The translations under genes and the position numbers were made by a program. A DNA stretch of 8,002 nt, from positions 1-8,002 of the forward strand of contig PXEJ01000213.1 of NCBI GenBank assembly GCA_003566215.1, given 5' to 3'. Below are positions 1 through 5,607 of the stretch, one piece after another. The notes under the pieces are model-generated. The model was not told the origin of the DNA. It was given only the letters and a program-made list of their open reading frames with translations, and searched no databases. The stretch is from Cyanobacteria bacterium T3Sed10_376R1m (GTDB lineage Bacteria; Cyanobacteriota; Cyanobacteriia; Cyanobacteriales; Cyanobacteriaceae). Numbering within the stretch: position 1 is the first letter of the stretch; each line of letters starts with the position of its first letter.

Positions 1-151
1 ATTTTCGCCAACGAATTGACGGTGAGAAGAATTGACCGTTCACAATGGACAATTATGAGGTTTTATTCTCTGGGTGTAGTATCTGTAATTTTCTACTTCT
101 AACTATGTTCTTTGTCAAAAAAGCCTTATTTTTGTTCATTTTTTAATATTT

Positions 152-229
152 GTAGTATGCCTAAACCTTTGATCTTTAACTAAGTTCGGTGCTAAAAGTA
201 AGGTGTCAGGTGGTAGAGAAGCATACTAC
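152..229. repeat. Inverted repeat, 9-bp perfect arms
   Basis: GTAGTATGC at 152-160 is the exact reverse complement of GCATACTAC at 221-229, with about 60 bases between the arms. A small hairpin, GGTAG (212-216) with CTACC (226-230), overlaps the right arm and would compete with it. This could be part of a decayed interspersed element or a chance match in A/T-rich DNA. No gene or known RNA family explains it. Confidence 0.35.
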
Positions 230-236
230 CTTCATA

Positions 237-336
237 CAGGCATTAGGTTAAATAATTTATAAAATCTTGATTTATTTTCCGATTTTTAATTTTTTGATTG
301 AGTAATCAATATAAAGAAAATTAAACCTATCACCTG
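237..336. repeat. Nested imperfect inverted repeat, MITE-like
   Basis: The outer arms at 237-253 and 320-336 match as reverse complements at 13 of 17 positions. The centre is a perfect palindrome, TTGATT (294-299) and AATCAA (304-309), around a 4-base loop. A related outer pair, 201-216 and 327-342, matches at 12 of 16. The right side is shorter than the left, so any folded structure would be asymmetric. The pattern suggests a degenerate non-coding interspersed element with terminal inverted repeats. No transposase and no clear target-site duplication are visible. Confidence 0.3.
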
Positions 337-475
337 CTACCCGATAGCTCAAACCTTTCCAAATCCAATATTCTCATATCGAACTTCAGTAGAACCTAGT
401 TAAGTGCTGATGGGATAAGAATTGCCCATTACAATCTTGGATTTAGCAGGTGAGTGTCAATGTTAGCTTCTTCGT

Positions 476-481
476 TATAAT
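476..481 (+). promoter_or_regulatory. Candidate -10 box for the 514-993 gene
   Basis: A perfect TATAAT lies 32 bases before the ATG at 514. No good -35 hexamer is found 16-18 bases upstream, so the call rests on the -10 alone. If it is used, transcription starts near 487-490. That argues against a TTG start at 487 and supports ATG 514. Confidence 0.35.
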
Positions 482-513
482 TAGGGTTGGGAAAGACTAA
501 CGACAAAATAATC

Positions 514-993
514 ATGAATTTAGACCAACAATTTCAAAACTTAATTGACGAAGCCCCTAATTATGGAGTACCCGCACCTATAATGCAACATGGTGTTATT
601 CCTGTCTTAAAAGTGTATGCTCAACAACTAGCCCATAAACAATATTATCTAAGAGAGACTTTAGAAAATAATTTGGTATTGAGCATTCTAAGCAATCAAG
701 CACAACCAGAGATTGAAAAAAAAGTCATTTATGCTTTCCCCTCCGTTGCCGATGCCATAGAATTTGCTGACAGTGACATTGAGAGTTTGGACATCGTAGC
801 AAAAGAAGTGAATATTAGTCAAATTTTATTTCAAATGTTTACCCTTAAAGAAGTTGATAGTATTATTTTTTTAGATACTCCCCAAGATTATCGCCAAAGT
901 AAAGAAATTTACTGTAACAAGTTACAAAAAGCTATCCAACAAAATCTAAAAATGTTATTGGATAATCAAAAGAAAAATAGTGCAACAGTCTAA
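514..993 (+). CDS. Conserved cyanobacterial protein of unknown function
   Basis: This 159-residue protein has no signal peptide and no clear membrane helix, so it is probably cytoplasmic. The layout is a helical N-terminus (residues 1-60, including the segment VPAPIMQHGVIPVLKVYAQQ), then a mixed region with VIYAFPSVADA near 71-81. A hydrophobic core follows, ISQILFQMF (101-109) and VDSIIFLDTP (114-123), and then a charged helical C-terminus. From memory, small proteins of this pattern are widespread in cyanobacteria without an assigned function; I recognise no catalytic motif. An in-frame TTG at 487 would add nine residues. I prefer ATG 514 because the TATAAT at 476-481 would make the longer form nearly leaderless, and the added residues look non-conserved. 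There is no strong Shine-Dalgarno. An 85-base gap separates it from the TonB-like gene. Confidence 0.75.
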   Translation: MNLDQQFQNLIDEAPNYGVPAPIMQHGVIPVLKVYAQQLAHKQYYLRETLENNLVLSILSNQAQPEIEKKVIYAFPSVADAIEFADSDIESLDIVAKEVNISQILFQMFTLKEVDSIIFLDTPQDYRQSKEIYCNKLQKAIQQNLKMLLDNQKKNSATV

Positions 994-1078
994 AAAATTT
1001 TAATCAATCCTGAATCCTAAATAAAATTGTTAAAATATCCAAAAGAAACTAAAAGTTTAATTGTTAAATTCAGGAAAT

Positions 1079-2605
1079 ATGGTAACTACTGCCCACCGCA
1101 AAGCATTATCTCAAAAAAAATTACCCCTAATAGAAAAAATTAATTGGTCATTATTTGGATCGATCGCACTTCATGGGGCATTTTTTGCCGTACTATTACC
1201 AGAATTAGGATTAAACTCCCAGTCAAATAATCTAAATTTAGGTGATACCCCTATTATAGAATTAAATGCGATCGAACAAAATAGACTACCAAACCTTGAT
1301 AACTCCCAAAGATTCTCTAACTGGGGTAATATTAATCCCTCTATACAACTAGACAACGGACTTTCCCCCATACCAATCCCTGATTTAAACTCCCTACAAT
1401 ATCCAGAATACAACAACGACTTCGCCTCCCTACCAACACCTCCCCCCTTACCTAACTATAGTAACTTTGACTACGGGCCTATCCCCAACTTTAATGTCAA
1501 TAATATTCCAGCACCAGTCAACTTAAATTTACCAGCACCTCCCCCCATCAACCTCGACTCACTAACCCCACCACCCGCCTTTAACGAAAACTTCAACAAT
1601 ATAACCTCTAATAATATTGATGAGTTTGAAAACCTAGAAGGCAGAGTAATCGACATTGTACCAAAATCCCCCGAAGAAGAAGCACAAATTCGTCAAGCCA
1701 TTTTTGAAGGCAGAGAAAACTTTAATATTCCCGATGCAAGAGATGTATTTAACAATAGAAACACAGAAAACTCTACCATAGCCGCAAACCCCAATCTCCT
1801 TGAAAATAATCAAAATAATCTTCCCTCCGATGTCACATCTACCATGGAAACACTAAGGGAAAATATCAGTAAAACAGAAGAAAATACCAGCGATGAAGAA
1901 GCACGCAAAAATTACGTAGCTTGGTTACAAGAAGTCAAAAACCCTAGCCCCAAAGAAATAACCATCAGTGGTAGATACCCCCAAGATGCCTGTATAACTA
2001 AAATTGAAGGCACAGCCACCTATGGCATTAAAGTTACCCCAGAAGGGGCAATCACTAACCCTCAGTTAATAAAAAGTTCAGGTTATCCCCTATTTAACAA
2101 TCAAGCCATCAAAGAAATACAAGCCCAAAGCTTCACTAACTCTACCCAGAGCAACCAACCCTATCACGTTTACGTAAAATTTGAATATAACCCAGAAATT
2201 TGTCCTTCCCTTTCCGTATCCAATGCAGGACAAATTCCCCTCTCTACTGTTCCCAATCCATCAGCTATTAACCCAGCAAAATCAACCACACAAACCCCCA
2301 TAAATCCTTCCACTAATAGTCAACCTCCAGAGTCGGTAAGGGAAACAATTTCAACACCCCCAGTAGTAGAAGAAAAACCAGCACCATCACCCGAAGTTGT
2401 TACACCTCCTCCAGTAGTAGAGGTAAAACCGACACCATCACCTGAAGTTGTTAGCCCCCCCATAACAGAGGAAAAACCAGCCCCATCACCCCAGAAAATT
2501 CAACCCAACTCAGAATCTAACAATAACTCAGAAAATATTAATATTCTTATTAATAAGAAGACCCCCCTAGAGTTAGAATTAGAGAATGACTCCTCAGAAA
2601 ACTAG
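1079..2605 (+). CDS. TonB-like energy transducer family protein
   Basis: This 508-residue protein is predicted to be anchored in the plasma membrane and to span the periplasm. In order it shows a short basic N-terminus; one membrane helix at about residues 23-43 (INWSLFGSIALHGAFFAVLL, with the central His typical of TonB anchors); a Pro/Asn-rich extended region at about 87-167; an acidic linker; and a TonB C-terminal-like domain at about 294-372. That domain carries the YPxxA motif (RYPQDA), then GTATYGIKVTPEGAI and LIKSSGYPLFNNQAI. Cys305 and Cys375 bracket it and might form a disulfide. Unlike classical TonB, about 135 further residues follow, including a Pro-rich tandem repeat. TonB proteins pass proton-motive force from ExbB/ExbD to outer-membrane receptors; no exbB, exbD or receptor gene is visible here. 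ATG 1079 is chosen over TTG 1061 because AGGAA lies just upstream, though only 2 nt away. The sense strand is strikingly C-rich and G-poor. The PilZ gene follows after 30 bases. Confidence 0.82.
   Translation: MVTTAHRKALSQKKLPLIEKINWSLFGSIALHGAFFAVLLPELGLNSQSNNLNLGDTPIIELNAIEQNRLPNLDNSQRFSNWGNINPSIQLDNGLSPIPIPDLNSLQYPEYNNDFASLPTPPPLPNYSNFDYGPIPNFNVNNIPAPVNLNLPAPPPINLDSLTPPPAFNENFNNITSNNIDEFENLEGRVIDIVPKSPEEEAQIRQAIFEGRENFNIPDARDVFNNRNTENSTIAANPNLLENNQNNLPSDVTSTMETLRENISKTEENTSDEEARKNYVAWLQEVKNPSPKEITISGRYPQDACITKIEGTATYGIKVTPEGAITNPQLIKSSGYPLFNNQAIKEIQAQSFTNSTQSNQPYHVYVKFEYNPEICPSLSVSNAGQIPLSTVPNPSAINPAKSTTQTPINPSTNSQPPESVRETISTPPVVEEKPAPSPEVVTPPPVVEVKPTPSPEVVSPPITEEKPAPSPQKIQPNSESNNNSENINILINKKTPLELELENDSSEN
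2360..2491 (+). repeat. Pro-rich tandem repeat inside the TonB-like gene
   Basis: Two full units and one partial unit lie head to tail at 2360-2410 (51 bp), 2411-2458 (48 bp) and 2459-2491. Each encodes a form of PVVEEKPAPSPEVVTP; the second has V and T substitutions and the third begins PITEEKPAPSP. The units keep the reading frame, and the second is one Pro codon shorter. Such Pro-Glu-Lys repeats usually form an extended spacer. They lie C-terminal to the TonB-like domain. Confidence 0.8.
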
Positions 2606-2620
2606 ACTCACATATTAAGA

Positions 2621-2626
2621 AAAGGA
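2621..2626 (+). promoter_or_regulatory. Shine-Dalgarno site of the PilZ gene
   Basis: AAAGGA ends 9 bases before ATG 2636, a near-ideal spacing and one of the clearest ribosome-binding sites in the window. It fixes the start codon. It also fits translation from a transcript shared with the TonB-like gene, which stops at 2605. Confidence 0.6.
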
Positions 2627-2635
2627 ATTGAATTC

Positions 2636-3013
2636 ATGACGGAAATTAATGAAAAAAGGTCAAATCGCCGTGTCTTGGCAGTGTGTAGGGCATTAGATGA
2701 AAATGGTATTTTTTTAGGATTTACTTTTGATTTAACCAGTGAAGGAATCCATATTATTGTTAAAAAAGAATTTCCTAATCAATCAGACTTTACCTTGATT
2801 TTGACTCAACATAGACAAGAAAAATTATCTTATCCTAATATCAAAGTAAAGGTTCGGACAATGTGGCGCAAAGAAACTAATGAGGAATATGATCAAATTG
2901 GGGGACAAATTATTGAAGTTGATAGTCAAGAAGCCTTAGATAATTTAGTTGCATATTGTGATAAAAAAGCAAAAGAAAAGTATCAATTTGATTTAGAATT
3001 AATTGAAGATTAG
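2636..3013 (+). CDS. Single-domain PilZ protein, likely c-di-GMP binding
   Basis: This 125-residue protein appears to be a stand-alone PilZ domain. Such domains bind cyclic di-GMP and relay it to motility, adhesion or polysaccharide machinery. The N-terminal arginine cluster (RSNRR, residues 8-12) supplies the RxxxR motif. The second motif is DLTSEG (32-37), matching (D/N)x(S/A)xxG except for Thr in the Ser position. The rest fits the PilZ barrel and closing helix: a strand ending in TMW, then QIGGQIIEVDS, then a helix to the C-terminus. No other domain, signal or membrane segment is visible, so it should be cytoplasmic. The gene follows the TonB-like gene by 30 bases with its own good Shine-Dalgarno, suggesting co-expression. 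The Thr substitution leaves some doubt about ligand binding. Confidence 0.8.
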   Translation: MTEINEKRSNRRVLAVCRALDENGIFLGFTFDLTSEGIHIIVKKEFPNQSDFTLILTQHRQEKLSYPNIKVKVRTMWRKETNEEYDQIGGQIIEVDSQEALDNLVAYCDKKAKEKYQFDLELIED

Positions 3014-3082
3014 TTGGTTTTCTTACATGAATAAAAAGTAATTTTACATATTATATAAACTAGAACAAGTATAAAATAAAAT

Positions 3083-4123
3083 ATGAACAATAATGAAGAA
3101 AATTTTTCAATCAAATTAAAAGAAAAAAAAAATCAATTATTAGAAATATTAGACCAATTCAAAAATTTAGAATTATTAGTAATTGGTGATTTAACCTTAG
3201 ATGAATTTTTAACGGGAGAAGTTGAGCGTTTATCAAGGGAAGCACCCGTTTTAATTCTACGCCATGAAGAGACAAGACAAATACCGGGGGGTGGAGCTAA
3301 TGCTGTTTATAATTTAGCTAAACTAGGAGCAAAAATTAAAGTTGCTGGATATGTAGGGGATGATATTCAAGGGGAAGTTTTAATAAAAATTTTTCAAGAG
3401 GTGGGAATTGATACGACTGGTATTATTAAGGATAATCAACGCCCTACGGTTACTAAAACTAGAATAGCAGGTCATGCACGTCAATCGGTTACCCAACAAA
3501 TTGTCAGGGTCGATCGCAAATCGGACAATTTACCTACAATAGGACTACAAAATCAGTTAGCCGATTATATTAATACTCAAGTTTCCCAAGTTAATGGGGT
3601 GGTTTGCTCAGATTATGGAGATGGGGTATTCACCAAACCAATTATCAACGCATCCCTTAGTCATCCCCTTGTTATCGTTGATAGCCAAAAAGATTTAGAA
3701 CGTTTTAATCAAGCAACTCTTTTTACTCCTAATTTACCAGAAGCGGAGTTGGCGGTGGGTTATGCCATTAATGACCAAAAAACCCTAATCCGGGCAGGAA
3801 AAGACTTATTAACCCAAACTAAAGCTAAATATATCCTTATCACTAGGGGTGAGGAGGGTATGAGTTTATTTACCAGAAAAAGTGATAATTTTGAAATTGA
3901 CCATATTCCGGCTTTCAATCGTACGAACGTTTTTGATGTTACTGGGGCGGGTGATACTGTAGTATCAGCTTTATCCCTTGCTCTTTGTGCGGGAGCAACT
4001 CCTTGGGAGGCGGCGGTTTTGGGTAATCTTGCGGCTAGTATTGTGGTACGAGTCTTTGGCACTGCAACCACTACCATTGAAGAAATGAAAGAAGCTTTAA
4101 GTGTTTATCTTGAGGAAAATTAA
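3083..4123 (+). CDS. rfaE1: PfkB-family sugar kinase, HldE kinase-domain type
   Basis: The 346-residue product is a ribokinase/PfkB-fold enzyme. It most resembles the kinase half of HldE (RfaE domain I), which uses ATP to phosphorylate heptose 7-phosphate at C1 on the way to ADP-heptose. Matching motifs are GDLTLDEFLTGEVERLSREAPV (35-56), PGGGANA (68-74), SDYGDG (176-181), TPNLPEAE (215-222), the anion-hole/catalytic-base motif DVTGAGD (285-291, Asp291 as base), and FGTATTT near the end. About 28 charged residues precede the domain. There is no HxGH nucleotidyltransferase domain, so this is a kinase-only form; the adenylyltransferase would have to be encoded elsewhere. Many cyanobacterial lipopolysaccharides are reported to lack heptose, so the real substrate may be another phosphorylated sugar. 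A run of ten A covers codons 14-17. It starts 69 bases after the PilZ gene, with no clear Shine-Dalgarno or promoter. Confidence 0.85.
   Translation: MNNNEENFSIKLKEKKNQLLEILDQFKNLELLVIGDLTLDEFLTGEVERLSREAPVLILRHEETRQIPGGGANAVYNLAKLGAKIKVAGYVGDDIQGEVLIKIFQEVGIDTTGIIKDNQRPTVTKTRIAGHARQSVTQQIVRVDRKSDNLPTIGLQNQLADYINTQVSQVNGVVCSDYGDGVFTKPIINASLSHPLVIVDSQKDLERFNQATLFTPNLPEAELAVGYAINDQKTLIRAGKDLLTQTKAKYILITRGEEGMSLFTRKSDNFEIDHIPAFNRTNVFDVTGAGDTVVSALSLALCAGATPWEAAVLGNLAASIVVRVFGTATTTIEEMKEALSVYLEEN
3123..3132 (+). repeat. A10 homopolymer in the kinase gene
   Basis: Ten consecutive A residues lie in codons 14-17 (Glu-Lys-Lys-Asn) of the sugar kinase, before the catalytic domain. Runs of this length can cause polymerase slippage. 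The frame reads intact through the rest of the gene. Confidence 0.8.
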
Positions 4124-4145
4124 TGGTTGGGGATTAATTAATTTT
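4116..4145 (+). terminator. Possible weak terminator hairpin after the sugar kinase
   Basis: AAAATTAAT (4116-4124) and ATTAATTTT (4137-4145) are perfect inverted 9-mers around a 12-base loop. The left arm overlaps the kinase stop codon at 4121-4123, and a short T run (4149-4153) follows. The stem has only A/T pairs, so it would be a weak terminator or possibly a chance A/T palindrome. Confidence 0.3.
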
Positions 4146-4162
4146 AACTTTTTCAGAAACCC

Positions 4163-4182
4163 GTATAATATCTCAGTATAAT
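4163..4182 (+). promoter_or_regulatory. Tandem -10 boxes upstream of ycf66
   Basis: GTATAAT occurs twice, at 4163-4169 and 4176-4182, 13 bases apart, so each supplies a perfect TATAAT. The second ends 42 bases before ATG 4225. No clear -35 hexamer is present at the right distance; TTTTAA at 4142-4147 is the best candidate for the first box. This suggests ycf66 has its own promoter or a pair of start sites. Confidence 0.4.
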
Positions 4183-4211
4183 AAAACTTGATAGCACATA
4201 CTCATCTTATT

Positions 4212-4216
4212 AGGGA
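4212..4216 (+). promoter_or_regulatory. Shine-Dalgarno site of ycf66
   Basis: AGGGA lies 8 bases before ATG 4225, at good spacing. Together with the family-typical N-terminus MLAYFLA it fixes the start. Confidence 0.55.
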
Positions 4217-4224
4217 AACCAGTA

Positions 4225-5607
4225 ATGTTAGCTTATTTTCTCGCCATTACCATTGTCATTGTTAGTGTTAATTTATATCTAACTGCTTTTATTCGTTCTA
4301 AAATTCATCGCCGAGATGATTTTTTATGGAGTGGATTGGGTTTGTTTTATGGTTTAACCTTGTGGGTATGTGCTGGGCGTATTACGGGGGCTGTTTTACT
4401 AGGACAATTAGCAATTAGTTTTGTGGCGATCGCCTTTATCTGGGAAAATGCTAAACTGAGAAAAGCATGGCGACAAGACGAAAAAAATACTTTAGAAGGT
4501 TTTTCTATCTTAAACTTTATTCTGTCTGTGTTAGCTAGGCTTGGAAGCCTTGGTAAGAAGAAAAAATCAGAGACTACCGTTAAAACTCCTCAAAATGTAG
4601 TTAAAAAGACTGAAAAGCAGGAATTATCCCCAGAGAGTGAGTCCTTAGGTAGTGAAAATATCCCTAAAATAACTCCCGAAATTCAAGAAGCCCTAGAAAA
4701 GGTTGACGAAGAAGATTCTACTACTAAGGCTTCTCCAGAAGTCGCCCAAAATCTCCCTGCACCAGAAGAAATTAATGATTTTATTGATGATTTGGCAGAG
4801 GAAGAAAATACCCCACCACAAGAAACGGTTAATCTTTCCCAGAAAATAGATAATGTCCCTGATGTTGAAGATAGTCAAGTTAATGAGGATGAAATTTTAG
4901 CTTCTATCGCCGCCTCTCCGGATAATAAATCTGAGGAGGGTAAACAAAGTTTTTTCGGTAAAATTAAATCTACCATCGGTGGTATTTTTAAAGGTAAATC
5001 TCAACCTTTAACTTCAGATACGAAAGAAGACAATAAAGTTAAGGAAGAGGATAGCTCTGATGATTGGATGAATTCTGATGATGATACTATTGAGAGTGTG
5101 CAAACTGATGGAGTCAATAATACTAATGATTTTGATGTTGATAATTCTCAGATAAATGACAATTTTGACGAGCATACTACACAAAATGATAGCTTAACTG
5201 AAGAAAGTGCGATCGAAGAAGAAGAAATAGTATCTATTGCTGATGATGTTCATGAATTAACTCAAACCATAGATGCACAACAAAATGAATTTTTAAATAG
5301 TGAAGAAGATACAACTATACAAAAAGTTGCTGTAGAAGAAAATTTTGATCAAGAAATTAATCAATTTGATGAGATAGACGAAGAAACAGGATTAAGTTTT
5401 GAGAAAGAAGAAGAAACTATGGGAAAAGAAGAAACTACCCCAGAAATTCCTCCATCGGATACTATAAACTCTTTGACTGATTTAACAGATTTGAGCGAGA
5501 ATAATTCTAGTAATGACGAAAATCCTGAGTTAGTAGAGGAAGAAGAAGAATCAAAAACTATAGAAAATATCGATAATATTTTAAATGGTTGGGAAAAAGA
5601 AAACTAA
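4225..5607 (+). CDS. ycf66: Ycf66 family membrane protein with long acidic tail
   Basis: This 460-residue protein belongs to the Ycf66 family of cyanobacteria and some plastids, whose molecular function is unknown to me. The family domain covers about residues 1-83 and contains three predicted membrane helices at about 2-23, 33-50 and 53-73. The hallmark segment is DDFLWSGLGLFYGLTLWVCA followed by GRITGAVLLGQ. A basic, partly amphipathic stretch follows at about 92-115, ending in four lysines. The rest is a very acidic, probably disordered tail, rich in Asp, Glu, Ser and Asn. It is interrupted by one basic amphipathic patch at about 242-258 (SFFGKIKSTIGGIFKGK) and ends in a possible short helix, ENIDNILNGWEKEN. 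The long tail is probably the variable part of the family. The gene has its own -10 boxes and Shine-Dalgarno, and its stop codon overlaps that of the convergent caspase-like gene. Confidence 0.88.
   Translation: MLAYFLAITIVIVSVNLYLTAFIRSKIHRRDDFLWSGLGLFYGLTLWVCAGRITGAVLLGQLAISFVAIAFIWENAKLRKAWRQDEKNTLEGFSILNFILSVLARLGSLGKKKKSETTVKTPQNVVKKTEKQELSPESESLGSENIPKITPEIQEALEKVDEEDSTTKASPEVAQNLPAPEEINDFIDDLAEEENTPPQETVNLSQKIDNVPDVEDSQVNEDEILASIAASPDNKSEEGKQSFFGKIKSTIGGIFKGKSQPLTSDTKEDNKVKEEDSSDDWMNSDDDTIESVQTDGVNNTNDFDVDNSQINDNFDEHTTQNDSLTEESAIEEEEIVSIADDVHELTQTIDAQQNEFLNSEEDTTIQKVAVEENFDQEINQFDEIDEETGLSFEKEEETMGKEETTPEIPPSDTINSLTDLTDLSENNSSNDENPELVEEEEESKTIENIDNILNGWEKEN
4426..4433. repeat. HIP1 octamer GCGATCGC in ycf66
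   Basis: A complete HIP1 site with G and C flanks (GGCGATCGCC). HIP1 is an over-represented palindrome in many cyanobacterial genomes and supports the taxonomic placement. Partial CGATCG cores also occur at 1161-1166, 1269-1274, 3511-3516 and 5210-5215. Confidence 0.9.

Larger units (their letters stand above)
1..486. other. Gene-poor leader region, no convincing CDS
   Basis: This A/T-rich stretch has no long reading frame on either strand. The first 102 bases are open in frame 1 and end in TAA at 100-102, and frame 3 is open to a TGA at 33-35. Either could be the tail of a gene starting left of the window, but neither 33-codon nor 10-codon peptide resembles a family I know. An 8-bp direct repeat (GAATTGAC) occurs at 13-20 and 29-36. 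Several degenerate copies of motifs related to CCTAAACC and CACCTGCTACC occur between 152 and 360, in both orientations. This resembles the decayed interspersed repeats often seen between cyanobacterial genes. I see no tRNA, rRNA or recognisable riboswitch. Confidence 0.6.

Noticed and set aside
1..102. C-terminal end of an upstream protein in frame 1 or 3
   Set aside because: The short open stretch has no recognisable signature and includes repeat-like DNA (two GAATTGAC copies). It cannot be told from chance without sequence to the left.
200..260. tRNA-like or riboswitch-like fold around GGTAG/CTACC
   Set aside because: The hairpin is only 5 bp. There is no acceptor stem, T-loop GTTCRANNC or other conserved tRNA element, and no riboswitch core is recognisable.
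1171..1656. Two - strand open frames of 81 and 61 codons inside the TonB-like gene
   Set aside because: They are the complement of Pro/Asn-rich codons, overlap a well-supported + strand gene, and have no ribosome-binding site or recognisable product.
2360..2491. CRISPR-like or mobile repeat array
   Set aside because: The units are contiguous, in frame and encode a Pro-rich peptide, so this is a coding tandem repeat without spacers.
3014..3082. Promoter between the PilZ and sugar kinase genes
   Set aside because: Several TATA-like strings occur, but none pairs with a -35 hexamer at 16-18 bases; the A/T richness alone explains them.
3760..4077. A - strand open frame of 105 codons opposite the sugar kinase
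   Set aside because: It lies fully antisense to the conserved DVTGAGD-containing region, and its Arg/Ala/Val-rich product looks like a shadow of that coding sequence.
4693..4878. A - strand open frame of 61 codons opposite ycf66
   Set aside because: Its hydrophobic Phe/Ile-rich product is what the complement of Glu/Asp/Lys-rich codons gives. No start signals are seen.
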